This document shows, piece after piece, positions 55,066 through 64,000 of a stretch of DNA of 64,000 nt (position 1 is its first letter; each line of letters starts with the position of its first letter). The notes under the pieces are model-generated. The model saw only the letters and a list, made by a program, of their open reading frames with translations. It searched no databases and was not told where the DNA came from. The stretch covers positions 1-64,000 of the forward strand of contig NZ_JACARC010000013.1 in the NCBI RefSeq assembly GCF_013386825.1, in the 5' to 3' direction. Source of the DNA: Pseudomonas sp. IPO3778. Lineage in GTDB: Bacteria > Pseudomonadota > Gammaproteobacteria > Pseudomonadales > Pseudomonadaceae. A program made the translations under genes and the position numbers.

Positions 55066-57102
55066 TTAGCGCTCCAGTTGAGTGAGTTCGTTGGGGGGCA
55101 GTTGGCTGCCGGCCAAGGGCAGGCGCAAGGTGAAGCAGGTGCCCTGGCCCAGGGTGGAATGGACTTCCATCTGCCCCTTGTGATTGTTGGTGATGATGAA
55201 ATACGAAACCGACAACCCCAGCCCGGTGCCTTGGCCGATTTCCTTGGTGGTGAAGAACGGTTCGAACGTACGCTTGCGCACGCTTTCGCTCATGCCAACA
55301 CCATTATCCTCCACCTGGATTTCCGCCCACGGCGGGTTGAGCCGGGTGCGCAGGGTGATACGCCCGGGCTCGCGGTCATCTTCCCGCTGGTGAATGGCCT
55401 GGGCGGCGTTTTTCAGCAGGTTGAGCAGTACCTGTTCCAGCTCGTTGGCGGTGCCGGGCACCGGGCCCAACTGCGGGTCGAACTGGCGGATGATCGCCTG
55501 GCCCTTGAAGTCGAAGCCTTCGGTGAGATCGAAATCGTTGCCGGCAATTTCCACCGCCTGGTCGATCAATGCCGGTAAATCACAGGGCGCCATCTGGCGG
55601 TTGCTGCGGCGGCTGAAGCTGAGCATGTGGGTGACGATTTTCGCCGCCCGGGCACCGGCTTGCTGGATGCCGTCGAGCAATTGCGGCACTTCGCGGCTTT
55701 GCAGGTAGCGGTTGACCGTGTCCAGGTCAATGCCCACCTGTTCGGCATGCTCCAGGTTTTTCGGCAGTTCGTTGGACAGGCGACGGCGGATGTTCTGCAC
55801 GTTGTGCAGGATCGCCCCCAGCGGGTTGTTGATTTCGTGGGCCATGCCAGCAGCGAGGCCGCCAACCGACAGCATCTTCTCCGACTGCACCATCATCTCT
55901 TCCAGCGACAGGCGCTGGGTGATGTCGTCGATCCGGATTACCACACCGCGCCCGGCGCCGCCCATCAGCGGGTAGAAGGTCAGGGCGTAATGCTTGGGCT
56001 CGTCATCCTTGACCCAGGTGACCCGCTCGATCCGTTCCACGGTGTGTTGCTCCACGGTGGCCTTGATCTGTGGCAGGAAGGGCTTGAGCGGTTGAAAGGC
56101 GAGGAAGATCGGCTGGTTCAGCGCCTCGTCCAGGCGGGTGCCGGAAAGCGCGCTGGCTTCCTGGTTCCACTGGGTGACGTAGAGTTGTTCGTCGAGGGCG
56201 ATCAACGCCGAGGGCATCGAGTCGATGATGCTGTTGAGGTAGTTCTGGAAACCGGTGAGTTTCTTCTCGATCTTGCTGCGCACCTGCACTTCCAGTTCCA
56301 GCTTGCGGTTGGTGTGGCGGGTTTCTTCCGCCAGGCCCTGGGCTTGATCGTAGGCGGCCTGGGAGTCGTCCCGTGCGCGTTTGAGCTGCTGCTCGCGGGC
56401 TTCAATGCGCGAAAGCATGGTGTTGAAGGCTTCGGCGAGGCTGCCGATTTCGTCATGGTTGCCGCGCCCGGCGCGCAGGGCGTAGTTCTCTTCCCGGGTG
56501 ACCTGGCGCGACAATTCTTCCAGTTCGTGGATCGGCCGGGTAATCAGGCGCTTGATCTGCCGGGCAATCACCAGCCACAGCAGCACGCTGAAAATCAGGA
56601 TGCCCAGGCTGGCGGTGAAAGTCCCGGTGTAAAACGCCACCGGCAGTTCGCTGCTGGCCACCAGCAGCAAATGCCCGGAGGGTTGGCCGGCCCGGGGGAT
56701 GGTGATCACCTGATTGCTGCGAAACTCGGTGGCGCGCCAGGTTTCAATCTGTTGGTAACTGTCTGGCAGGTGCAGGCGATTGGCATGTTGCAGCTGGGCC
56801 AGGCGCATGCCTTCGCCGTCATATAAAGCCGCGGCCCGCAATGGCGAGTAGCTGGTCAGTTCATCCAGCAGGGTTTGGGCCTTGAGCGGTGAGTCGAGAG
56901 CCTCGGCGGCGAGCGACGGGTTGGACACCAGTCGACCGATGGCCTGCAGGGCCTGGGGCGCCATGCTTTCCTGGGAGATCCAGTAGGCGGCGCTGATAAA
57001 GGTCAGGTTGGCCACCAGCAAGACGGTGGTCAACAAAACCAGCAGGGCCGCCAGCAGTTTCTGCCCAACTGGTAGATTTTCGAGACGCTGGCGCAGTGGC
57101 AT
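55066..57102 (-). CDS. Orphan sensor histidine kinase (PA4398-like)
   Basis: A 678-residue membrane kinase: TM1 about 17-40, a periplasmic region, TM2 about 165-185, HAMP (RLITRPIHELEELSRQVTREENYALR), a coiled-coil, a PAS domain (FQNYLNSIIDSMPSALIALDEQL), phosphoacceptor box GMAHEINNPLGAILHN, and ATPase domain (VLLNLLKNAAQAI, GTGLGLSVSYFI). ATG 57102 is preferred to the TTG one codon before it. No response regulator is encoded alongside. By synteny it corresponds to P. aeruginosa PA4398, which affects swarming and biofilm formation. Confidence 0.9.
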   Translation of the reverse strand: MPLRQRLENLPVGQKLLAALLVLLTTVLLVANLTFISAAYWISQESMAPQALQAIGRLVSNPSLAAEALDSPLKAQTLLDELTSYSPLRAAALYDGEGMRLAQLQHANRLHLPDSYQQIETWRATEFRSNQVITIPRAGQPSGHLLLVASSELPVAFYTGTFTASLGILIFSVLLWLVIARQIKRLITRPIHELEELSRQVTREENYALRAGRGNHDEIGSLAEAFNTMLSRIEAREQQLKRARDDSQAAYDQAQGLAEETRHTNRKLELEVQVRSKIEKKLTGFQNYLNSIIDSMPSALIALDEQLYVTQWNQEASALSGTRLDEALNQPIFLAFQPLKPFLPQIKATVEQHTVERIERVTWVKDDEPKHYALTFYPLMGGAGRGVVIRIDDITQRLSLEEMMVQSEKMLSVGGLAAGMAHEINNPLGAILHNVQNIRRRLSNELPKNLEHAEQVGIDLDTVNRYLQSREVPQLLDGIQQAGARAAKIVTHMLSFSRRSNRQMAPCDLPALIDQAVEIAGNDFDLTEGFDFKGQAIIRQFDPQLGPVPGTANELEQVLLNLLKNAAQAIHQREDDREPGRITLRTRLNPPWAEIQVEDNGVGMSESVRKRTFEPFFTTKEIGQGTGLGLSVSYFIITNNHKGQMEVHSTLGQGTCFTLRLPLAGSQLPPNELTQLER

Positions 57103-57148
57103 CAAGGTTTTCGCTGCAAAGGAACAAGCAGTCAGGGTAGCGCGTGCC

Positions 57149-58072
<924 letters not shown>

Positions 58073-58191
58073 TTACTCCGTAAGGCTGCCCGCAGTGAAC
58101 GAGGCGAAAGAACCGCTATAATGCCCGGGCATTTTAGCCCGGGCGTGCTCCATCTCTACTGAGCCGCGCCCCTTTTTATTGGAGAAATTAC

Positions 58192-58677
58192 ATGCCGTCG
58201 TTCGACGTGGTATCCGAACTGGACAAGCACGAACTCACCAACGCCGTCGAGAACGCCGTCAAGGAGCTGGATCGTCGCTATGACTTGAAGGGCAAGGGCA
58301 GCTTCGAGTTCAAGGAAAAAGACCTGACCGTCAACCTGACCGCAGAAGCTGACTTCCAGCTGGAAGCGATGATTGAGATCCTCAAGCTGTCGCTGGTCAA
58401 GCGCAAGATCGATGCACAGTGCCTTGAAATCAAGGACGCTTACGCCTCCGGCAAACTGATGAAGCAGGAAGTCGTGTTCAAAGAGGGCATCGACAAAGAG
58501 CTGGCGAAGAAAATCGTCGCTCACGTCAAGGACGCCAAACTCAAGGTCCAGGCCGCGATCCAGGGCGAGCAGGTGCGCATCACCGGCAAGAAGCGTGACG
58601 ATTTGCAAGAGGCCATTGCTGCCTTGCGCGCCAAGACCTTCGACATGCCGCTGCAGTTCAATAACTTCCGCGACTGA
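58192..58677 (+). CDS. yajQ: YajQ family nucleotide-binding protein
   Basis: A 161-residue YajQ protein with two ferredoxin-like domains ([31 protein letters not shown]). Members bind nucleotides, and Xanthomonas and Pseudomonas homologues bind cyclic di-GMP. Good ribosome site (TTGGAGAAA). Divergent from panE. Confidence 0.94.
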   Translation: MPSFDVVSELDKHELTNAVENAVKELDRRYDLKGKGSFEFKEKDLTVNLTAEADFQLEAMIEILKLSLVKRKIDAQCLEIKDAYASGKLMKQEVVFKEGIDKELAKKIVAHVKDAKLKVQAAIQGEQVRITGKKRDDLQEAIAALRAKTFDMPLQFNNFRD

Positions 58678-58740
58678 GTGCGCCCTTCGGGAACCTGTGG
58701 GCGTTTTTGACGTCCCACGCCCAGAACTTGCAGAAACGAT

Positions 58741-58765
58741 TGAGCCCTTCGGGGCTCATTTGTTA
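58741..58765 (+). terminator. Possible terminator after yajQ
   Basis: The stem GAGCCC / GGGCTC with a TTCG loop is followed by a short ATTTG tract. The weak T run makes this tentative. Confidence 0.45.
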
Positions 58766-58811
58766 TGTGGGCATTGATAAAGCTGCACATCCGGTAAACA
58801 GGAGAACGTAG

Positions 58812-59654
58812 ATGGATTTGAACGCTGAAGTGGATCACCTGATCAAGACCTCGGAGTCGTGGTTACCGATGATCATGGAATATGGCAGCCGATTTTTGCT
58901 GGCGGTGATCACCCTGGCCATCGGTTGGTGGCTGATCAACGTCTTGACCCACCGAGTAGGGCGTTTGCTGGCACTGCGTAATGCTGACCTGGCACTGCAA
59001 CACTTCATTACCAACCTGGCGAACATTGCGCTCAAAGTCATGCTGGTGGTCAACGTGGCCTCGATGATCGGCGTGGCAACCACGTCGTTCGTTGCGGCGA
59101 TCGGTGCTGCCACCCTGGCAATCGGTCTGGCACTGCAAGGCAGCCTGGCGAACTTCGCCGGCGGCGTGCTGATTCTGTTGTTCCGTCCGTTCCGCATTGG
59201 TGACTGGATCGAAGCCCAGGGCACCTCCGGTACCGTCGACAGCATCCAGATCTTTCACACCGTGCTGCGCACCGGCGACAACAAGACGGTGATCATCCCC
59301 AACGGCAGCCTGTCCAACGGCCTCATCACCAACACCAACCGTCAGCCGACCCGCAAGGTGGTGTTTGATGTGGGTGTCGACTATGAAGCCGACCTGCAGA
59401 AGGCGCGTGAGGTATTGCTGGAACTGGCCAAGGATCCACGGGTACTGGCCGATCCTGCGCCGGCAGCCGTGGTTTCGACCCTGGGCGACAGCTCGATCAC
59501 CGTGTCCCTGCGAGTCTGGACCAAGACGTCGGATTATTGGGATGTGATGTTCATGTTCAATGAACTGGCACGTGATCGTTTGAAAGCGGCGGGGATTGAT
59601 ATTCCGTTTCCGCAGCGGGTTATTCGCGTGATGCAGGAAAGTGCTGCTAAGTGA
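58812..59654 (+). CDS. Small-conductance mechanosensitive channel MscS
   Basis: A 280-residue MscS channel (E. coli 286). Three spans lie in the first 125 residues, the third being the pore-lining glycine/alanine-rich helix GAATLAIGLALQGSLANFAGG, followed by the cytoplasmic beta domain (FRPFRIGDWIEAQGTSGTV, IIPNGSLSNGLITN). It opens on membrane tension to release osmolytes. AGGAG upstream of the ATG. A strong terminator follows. Confidence 0.95.
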   Translation: MDLNAEVDHLIKTSESWLPMIMEYGSRFLLAVITLAIGWWLINVLTHRVGRLLALRNADLALQHFITNLANIALKVMLVVNVASMIGVATTSFVAAIGAATLAIGLALQGSLANFAGGVLILLFRPFRIGDWIEAQGTSGTVDSIQIFHTVLRTGDNKTVIIPNGSLSNGLITNTNRQPTRKVVFDVGVDYEADLQKAREVLLELAKDPRVLADPAPAAVVSTLGDSSITVSLRVWTKTSDYWDVMFMFNELARDRLKAAGIDIPFPQRVIRVMQESAAK

Positions 59655-59760
59655 TGCCGGGACTTGCGGATCAAACTGGGCAGATGTGTCAGGTTTGATA
59701 CGTGGGAGTAAACTAGATAGTTAGCTTGCTAGTTATCGGGCGTTGAGATCAAGTTGCAAT

Positions 59761-59802
59761 AAAAAAGCCGCTCACTTGTGAACAAGTGAGCGGCTTTTTA
59801 GT
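59761..59802. terminator. Bidirectional terminator between mscS and oprD
   Basis: The long perfect stem AAAAAGCCGCTCACTTGT / ACAAGTGAGCGGCTTTTT gives T runs on both strands, and lies between two convergent genes. Confidence 0.9.
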
Positions 59803-59844
59803 TAGGGCCTAAGCCCTAAGTCATCATTGTAATCAAACGACCAA

Positions 59845-61116
59845 TTACAGGATGTTCAGCGGGTATTGCGCGATCAGACGCAGTTCATCCAGGGACGGCG
59901 AACCGTAGTAGATGGCATCGCTGGAGCGGTAAGTCGCTTGACGTACGCGCAGGCTCAGGTCTTTAGCCGGGCCGCTCTGGATCACGTACTTGGCTTCGAT
60001 GTCACGTTCCCATTCTTTGGCGTTGTTGGTCACGCCGTTGTCAGCACCGCTACCGGTGACATAACGGGTCATGAAGCTCAGGCCTGGAATGCCGAAGGTG
60101 GCCATGTTCAGGTCGTAGCGAGCTTGCCAGGATTTTTCACCTTCAGCGTTGAAGTCGGAACGGGCAACGGAGTTGGCGAGGAAAATCGTGCCGCCGCCGT
60201 CTACGCCGTAACCGTAGTCACCGTCACCGGTAACCTTCTGGTAAGCCAGGGTGAAGGTATGAGCGTCGATGGTGTATGCGCCTTGCAAGCTGTAGGCACG
60301 GTTATCGAGCTTGGTAGTGTTGTCTTTCTCTGCGCGTTGCAGGCCCAGACCATCACTTTTGGTGCTGTAGATGTTGAAGTCAAAGGCCAGCGACTGTTCC
60401 TTGCTCAGAGCGTGAGTCCAGTTGACGTTGGCGTAGGTCTTCTTCCAGTAGTCTTCGGTTTTTGCGTAGTACAGGCTACCGGTCAACTCTGGGGTGAAGG
60501 CGTAGACGCCACCAACGAAGTTGGTTTCCTTCAGGCCCAGGCTGTCGTGATAGGTTGCTGCTTGCGCAGTGCTGGCGGTGAAGTGACCACCTTCCAGTTT
60601 CAGGCCCTTGATCTCGTTGCTGGTGATCGAGATACCTTGTGGCAGCTCTGGCAGCAGGCGGCTGTCGTCGGAAGCGAAGACAGGAGCGGTGGTGTACTGG
60701 TCACCGATTTTCAAGACCGTGTCAGAGAAACGGAACTTGATGGCGGCGCCACCTTTGGAGTAGTCATCCTGTGCACGACCGTCAGCGCCGACAGGCAAGA
60801 TGCCGGTGCCGGAGCGACCTTTACCGCTGTCCAGCTTGACGCCCAGCAGGCCGATGACGTCGATACCCACGCCGATCTGGCCTTGGGTGAAGCCCGACTG
60901 GTACAGACCGTTGAAGCCCAGTGCGGTTTCGTCGACGCGGCTTTTGCCGGTGTCATTGTTACGGTAGTCGCGGCTAAAGTTCAGGAGGCGAGTGTTGATG
61001 CTGAAAGTACTGTCATCCACAAAGCCCTTGGAATCGTCCTGAGAGGACGCCATTGCGAACTGCGAGGTGCCTGCTGAAACAGCCAGGGCGATCATGCTCC
61101 ACTTCATCACGCGCAT
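59845..61116 (-). CDS. oprD: OprD-family outer-membrane porin
   Basis: A 423-residue OprD-family substrate-specific porin with signal peptide MRVMKWSMIALAVSAGTSQFAMA, almost the same as that of P. aeruginosa OprD. Internal blocks such as YESGFTQG-like LYQSGFTQGQIGVGID, HTFTLAYQKVTGDGDY and AKYVIQSGPAKDLSLRVRQA, and the end LRLIAQYPLNIL, also match. It is flanked by HIT, slyX, cold-shock and dps genes as oprD (PA0958) is. It should admit small amino acids or peptides. Surface-loop differences mean the exact substrate is uncertain. Confidence 0.88.
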   Translation of the reverse strand: MRVMKWSMIALAVSAGTSQFAMASSQDDSKGFVDDSTFSINTRLLNFSRDYRNNDTGKSRVDETALGFNGLYQSGFTQGQIGVGIDVIGLLGVKLDSGKGRSGTGILPVGADGRAQDDYSKGGAAIKFRFSDTVLKIGDQYTTAPVFASDDSRLLPELPQGISITSNEIKGLKLEGGHFTASTAQAATYHDSLGLKETNFVGGVYAFTPELTGSLYYAKTEDYWKKTYANVNWTHALSKEQSLAFDFNIYSTKSDGLGLQRAEKDNTTKLDNRAYSLQGAYTIDAHTFTLAYQKVTGDGDYGYGVDGGGTIFLANSVARSDFNAEGEKSWQARYDLNMATFGIPGLSFMTRYVTGSGADNGVTNNAKEWERDIEAKYVIQSGPAKDLSLRVRQATYRSSDAIYYGSPSLDELRLIAQYPLNIL

Positions 61117-61999
61117 CGTGATTTGCTCCTTTGGTTTTAGGAAGAGTACTGCCGTCCCACCTATATTTTTGTCTGGGCGGCTCTTTCTTTATTGTGTCGG
61201 CGCAAACTTATATCACGCTGACAATATTGGCGATACTTGCCCATCTATCCTTTCAGCTTCTTTACGAGCCTGTCGTAAATTGCTATGTCCATGTCGCAAA
61301 TTTACAGTTCGAATGTAACCGAACTGACAACTTCAATACTGTTTTAAAACCTTGAGATCAGGGTGAAAAATTGACCCTTTAAAGTTTTAACACATCCCTG
61401 AAACGCATTGACCCGCTGTTGTTCTCTGTCGCGAAACACCTGCTTCCTGCCGGTGCTGTTGTCGACCATAGGAGTGTGAATGCAACAAGCGTGCACAAAC
61501 ACGTTACCGAATGTGATTTTTTCGTGAAAATTGTCAACGCACTGTAAAAACCGCATAAGCACGGGCTTTTTACGCCGTTTGGTTTGGCCTTGACGGGCGT
61601 GCTGTACTCCTGTTCGGTGGTGCATAAAACCTGCGCCAGCGCAAAACGTTACCGGTTCACCCCGTTCGGTGGGTAGTCGGCGGATCCCTTTGAGGCACAA
61701 ATGGGTCATTTTGGTGCAGTTGTTCCCCGTCTGCATTTTTGCTCCAAGTGACGCTTCTTGCCTTGAAAGCCCTCTGGCTCAAGGTCTTGGCGCGTACCTT
61801 GTGTCCCGACTTTGACCGGGTGAGGGTGCGCTGGTCATTTAGCGTAGCCGAAATATTGGCCTGTCTCGAAATGGTGCACTTTTTTTCGTGAAGTCCTGTT
61901 TGGGCGCGTATTTGGCCTGATGCATTCGCCGTGAAGCGCCAGGCATTCGCAGGTATGCTGGGCGCCTGAAACTTGACCCGCCGAACGGGAGTGACTGCT
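61117..61999. other. Long intergenic region upstream of oprD
   Basis: An 883-bp region between divergent oprD and the HIT-protein gene. It is much more A/T-rich near 61140-61400 than the neighbours. It holds a tandem ArgR-like operator (61271-61312). Reading frames in it on the minus strand (such as 61344-61736) show no family features and look random. A small RNA cannot be excluded, but I see no clear promoter-terminator pair. Confidence 0.5.
61271..61312. promoter_or_regulatory. Putative ArgR operator upstream of oprD
   Basis: Two direct half-sites abut exactly 21 bp apart: TGTCGT-N8-AT at 61271 and TGTCGC-N8-AG at 61292, against the Pseudomonas ArgR half-site TGTCGC-N8-AA-N5. They lie 155-196 bp before the oprD start. 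In P. aeruginosa oprD is induced by arginine through ArgR. Confidence 0.5.
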
Positions 62000-62425
62000 G
62001 TGTTCGCCTTAGATCCACGTCTTCAACAAGACACCTTGCCCATCGGGGATTTCCCCCTGTGCCGGCTGCTGCTGTCCAATGACTCAAATTACCCCTGGTT
62101 CATCCTGGTGCCGCGTTTGAACGGTATCAGCGAAGTGTTTCAACTGGATGTCGCTGACCAGCAGCGGGTATGGCAGGAAAGCACCGCGCTGGCGCAGGTG
62201 CTTAATGAAGGGTTTGGCGCCGACAAGATGAACATCGGCGCCTTGGGTAATGTGGTCAGCCAACTGCACGTGCATGTGATCGTGCGCAAGCGCGATGATG
62301 CCGCCTGGCCTGCGCCTGTCTGGGGCAAGCATCCGGCGAAGCCTTACAGCGATGAACAGGTTGCAGTGATTCGTGCACGCCTGCGCGAGATCCTGCCGGC
62401 TGACTTCACGTTCCTGGGGGCTTGA
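62000..62425 (+). CDS. HIT-domain protein
   Basis: A 141-residue HIT-superfamily nucleotide hydrolase or transferase. The histidine triad reads QLHVHVIVR near residue 88, with the first triad position Gln instead of His, as is common in this sub-family. GTG start at 62000 behind GGGAG; an in-frame TTG at 61973 is less likely. The substrate is probably a nucleoside phosphate. slyX starts four bases after its stop. Confidence 0.86.
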   Translation: MFALDPRLQQDTLPIGDFPLCRLLLSNDSNYPWFILVPRLNGISEVFQLDVADQQRVWQESTALAQVLNEGFGADKMNIGALGNVVSQLHVHVIVRKRDDAAWPAPVWGKHPAKPYSDEQVAVIRARLREILPADFTFLGA

Positions 62426-62428
62426 GCC

Positions 62429-62635
62429 ATGGACCTTCAAGATCGCGTGACCGACCTGGAAAGCCGCCTGGCCTTCCAGGACGACACCATTGAGACCCTC
62501 AATGACATTCTGGTCACCCAGCAGCGGGCCGTCGAACGGCTGCAGTTGCAGATGACGGCGCTGCTCAAGCGCCAGGAAGAAATGGGCGGCCAGTTCGAGT
62601 CTTCCGAGGAAGAAGCGCCGCCGCCTCATTATTAA
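62429..62635 (+). CDS. slyX: SlyX family protein
   Basis: A 68-residue SlyX protein, almost wholly a coiled-coil ([37 protein letters not shown]) with a proline-rich PPPHY end. Role unknown. Co-transcribed with the HIT gene; a strong terminator follows. Confidence 0.93.
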   Translation: MDLQDRVTDLESRLAFQDDTIETLNDILVTQQRAVERLQLQMTALLKRQEEMGGQFESSEEEAPPPHY

Positions 62636-62663
62636 TAAGGCAGGGGTGAACCCCCGGGCATAA

Positions 62664-62707
62664 AAAACCGCGATGCAGCCAGGCTGCATCGCGGTTTCTT
62701 TTTTCGG
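62664..62707. terminator. Terminator between slyX and the cold-shock gene
   Basis: The stem AACCGCGATGCAGCC / GGCTGCATCGCGGTT is followed by TCTTTTTT on the plus strand and preceded by an A run, so it could serve both convergent genes. Confidence 0.9.
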
Positions 62708-62717
62708 GGTGCTGGAA

Positions 62718-63320
62718 TCAGCGACGCGGCAACGCGGCGATCACATCTTCAGCTTGCAGGCCCTTGTCACGGTTCATGACGGAGAACTCCACGCGCTGGC
62801 CTTCCACCAGGACGCGATGGCCTTCGCCGCGAATCGCCCGGAAGTGGACGAAGATATCGTCACCCGAATCCCGGGAAATAAAGCCGAAGCCCTTGGAGGT
62901 ATTGAACCACTTGACCGTACCGGTATCCCGGTTGGTCATGTCGTAGCTTTGCGACGCAGCGGCCGGGGAGGAGCGGTAAAAACTGATGGCCAGATGAAGA
63001 ACGATGGCTACCAGTGCTATTGCCAGGCTGAGCAGGACGGCCGGGTGACCACCGACTTCAGGCATAGGCGCCAGCAGGGTGAGGGTTTGCACGACAACAG
63101 CCAGAACCAGCAGGGCGCTGACCAGGTTTTGCAGTTGATGACGCGGGCCTTTGTTCCAGTAAGGAATGACTGGAGCCAGTGTCAGGTTAAGAAGACCAAA
63201 GAAGGTCAGGTAGAGAGCGTCAGGTTGTTGCAGGTAAGGCAGGGTTTCTGATCGCAGGCTGGGGATAAAGGACAGCAGCAACGCTGCAGCGCCCGTTAGC
63301 AGGTGGACGATTTTCAACAT
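62718..63320 (-). CDS. Membrane-anchored cold-shock-domain protein
   Basis: A 200-residue protein with four predicted membrane spans (about 4-20, 33-52, 64-84, 92-114) joined to a complete C-terminal cold-shock domain (133-196) with RNA-binding motifs KGFGFI (143-148) and DIFVHF (155-160). It should hold a nucleic-acid-binding domain at the cytoplasmic face of the inner membrane. P. aeruginosa PA0961, at the same locus, appears to be the counterpart. Function not established. Confidence 0.9.
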   Translation of the reverse strand: MLKIVHLLTGAAALLLSFIPSLRSETLPYLQQPDALYLTFFGLLNLTLAPVIPYWNKGPRHQLQNLVSALLVLAVVVQTLTLLAPMPEVGGHPAVLLSLAIALVAIVLHLAISFYRSSPAAASQSYDMTNRDTGTVKWFNTSKGFGFISRDSGDDIFVHFRAIRGEGHRVLVEGQRVEFSVMNRDKGLQAEDVIAALPRR

Positions 63321-63748
63321 TTTGATTAACTCACGTTAAGACGGATCACAAGGAAGAGCTGACTGGCACGGTTCGCTTCTGAACAAATGGAGGCGTTGGA
63401 CACGTACGCGGGTATCAGCCTATGCCGCTTGCCGCGAAAAATAACGGCGGCGACACGCTGCCTATTTAACAGCAAAGCCTGTGCCTACTCAAATCAAGCA
63501 TTTCAGGCTGTTGCGGGGGTTGGGGCATTTCTGCGTCAAACGCTTGTCCTAGACAGGTGCAGGCTTTTCGCAGGCGTTGGGTAATTTTTCTTGCGGGGCC
63601 TGAAGCGCCGTCTGCTGTGCAGATTCGCTCTGCAAGGGGCGTTTTGCCGCACCTCAAGCGGGACCGCCAGGCTGCACAAGGCCGGCACTCTTGCTAGAGT
63701 GGTGCTGCACCTGATCAATGAATTTTTTATCAATTGAAGGGGAAAAAC
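63321..63748. other. Gap between cold-shock gene and dps-like gene
   Basis: A 428-bp region containing the divergent promoters of the two genes. No open frame here looks real and I see no clear operator or RNA gene. Confidence 0.5.
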
Positions 63749-64000
63749 ATGGCAATCGATATTGGTATCAGTGAAGAAGATCGTAAATCAATCGTTGATG
63801 GACTTTCGCGACTGCTTTCCGATACCTATGTACTTTACCTGAAGACCCACAACTTCCATTGGAACGTGACGGGCCCCATGTTTCGCACGCTGCACTTGAT
63901 GTTTGAAGAGCAGTACAACGAACTGGCGCTGGCGGTGGATTCGATCGCCGAGCGTATTCGTGCCCTGGGCTTCCCGGCGCCAGGCGCTTACTCGGTGTAT
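63749..64000 (+). CDS. Dps-like ferritin, partial at the window edge
   Basis: The first 84 residues of a Dps-family ferritin; the gene runs past the end of the window. The ferroxidase-site segment [14 protein letters not shown] and the helix [24 protein letters not shown] are characteristic. Dps dodecamers oxidise and store iron and protect DNA from peroxide. ATG 63749 behind AAGGGG. It corresponds in position to P. aeruginosa PA0962. Confidence 0.93.
   Translation, partial: MAIDIGISEEDRKSIVDGLSRLLSDTYVLYLKTHNFHWNVTGPMFRTLHLMFEEQYNELALAVDSIAERIRALGFPAPGAYSVY

Noticed and set aside
61702..61726. Possible NtrC site (GCAC...GTGC) upstream of the HIT gene
   Set aside because: Half-site spacing is far from the NtrC consensus.
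61344..61736. 130-residue minus-strand frame in the gap upstream of oprD
   Set aside because: Composition is random-looking, there is no ribosome site, and no domain features are visible.
61786..61803. Sigma-54-like sequence TGGCGCGTACCTTGTG
   Set aside because: The invariant GC of the -12 element is replaced by GT, so it is unlikely to work.

Overview
The window is GC-rich chromosomal DNA from a fluorescent-group Pseudomonas, most like the P. fluorescens / P. putida lineage. The evidence is the gene content and order: gap-1/edd/glk/gltR/gtsS, a heme cell-surface-signalling locus beside it, pykA / crotonase / ferredoxin reductase / fumarase, mvaT / purU / PctA-type receptor, dciA / secA / argJ / mutT, and oprD / HIT / slyX / cold-shock / dps. 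A dozen or so long palindromic repeats of the Pseudomonas REP/REPIN kind are scattered through the gaps. There is no prophage, transposase, integrase, CRISPR array, rRNA or tRNA in the window. Almost everything is core genome.

Layout. 1-3.7 kb: minus-strand periplasmic iron-related operon (di-heme DUF1111 lipoprotein, imelysin-like lipoprotein, DUF1513 protein). 3.8-7.2 kb: nitroreductase, dCache chemoreceptor, DUF454 membrane protein. 7.4-12.4 kb: heme uptake (ECF sigma, FecR-type anti-sigma, TonB receptor with signalling domain, heme oxygenase) behind a strong Fur box. 12.6-19.4 kb: Entner-Doudoroff sugar block (mgsA, gapA, edd, glk, gltR, gtsS) with two HexR operators between gapA and edd. 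19.6-23.2 kb: AraC-family regulator, small monooxygenase, flavin reductase, DUF347 membrane protein. 23.2-28 kb: 2-oxoglutarate permease KgtP with a DctB/DctD-like (MifS/MifR) two-component system and a sigma-54 promoter. 28.1-33.3 kb: fumarase, ferredoxin reductase, crotonase, pyruvate kinase. 33.5-41.1 kb: small lipoprotein, PilZ protein, and a tightly overlapping six-gene RDD/SpoIIM/DUF4129/DUF4350/MoxR/DUF58 operon. 41.3-48.9 kb: exonuclease I, MvaT, PurU, a frameshifted PctA-type amino-acid chemoreceptor, HerA-like ATPase, DciA. 49.2-59.7 kb: SecA, ArgJ, Nudix-ThiE fusion, cobalamin adenosyltransferase, orphan sensor kinase, PanE-like reductase, YajQ, MscS. 59.8-64 kb: OprD porin, HIT protein, SlyX, membrane-anchored cold-shock protein and the start of a Dps-like ferritin.

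How the parts work together. The sugar block turns glucose into 6-phosphogluconate and KDPG-pathway intermediates and is set up for HexR control. The kgtP block takes up C5-dicarboxylates and feeds the TCA cycle, where the nearby fumarase acts. The heme block captures heme, signals its presence across the envelope and releases the iron.

I did not find a clearly new defence or mobile system. The observations most worth checking are the single-base frameshift in the PctA-type receptor, the sigma-54 promoter with twin palindromic upstream sites before kgtP, a tandem ArgR-like operator upstream of oprD, a paired inverted operator between the AraC regulator and its divergent neighbour, the uncharacterised MoxR operon, the membrane-tethered cold-shock protein, and the several families of paired-REP palindromes. 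Comparisons with P. aeruginosa PAO1 and P. putida KT2440 gene order are from memory, not from a search.
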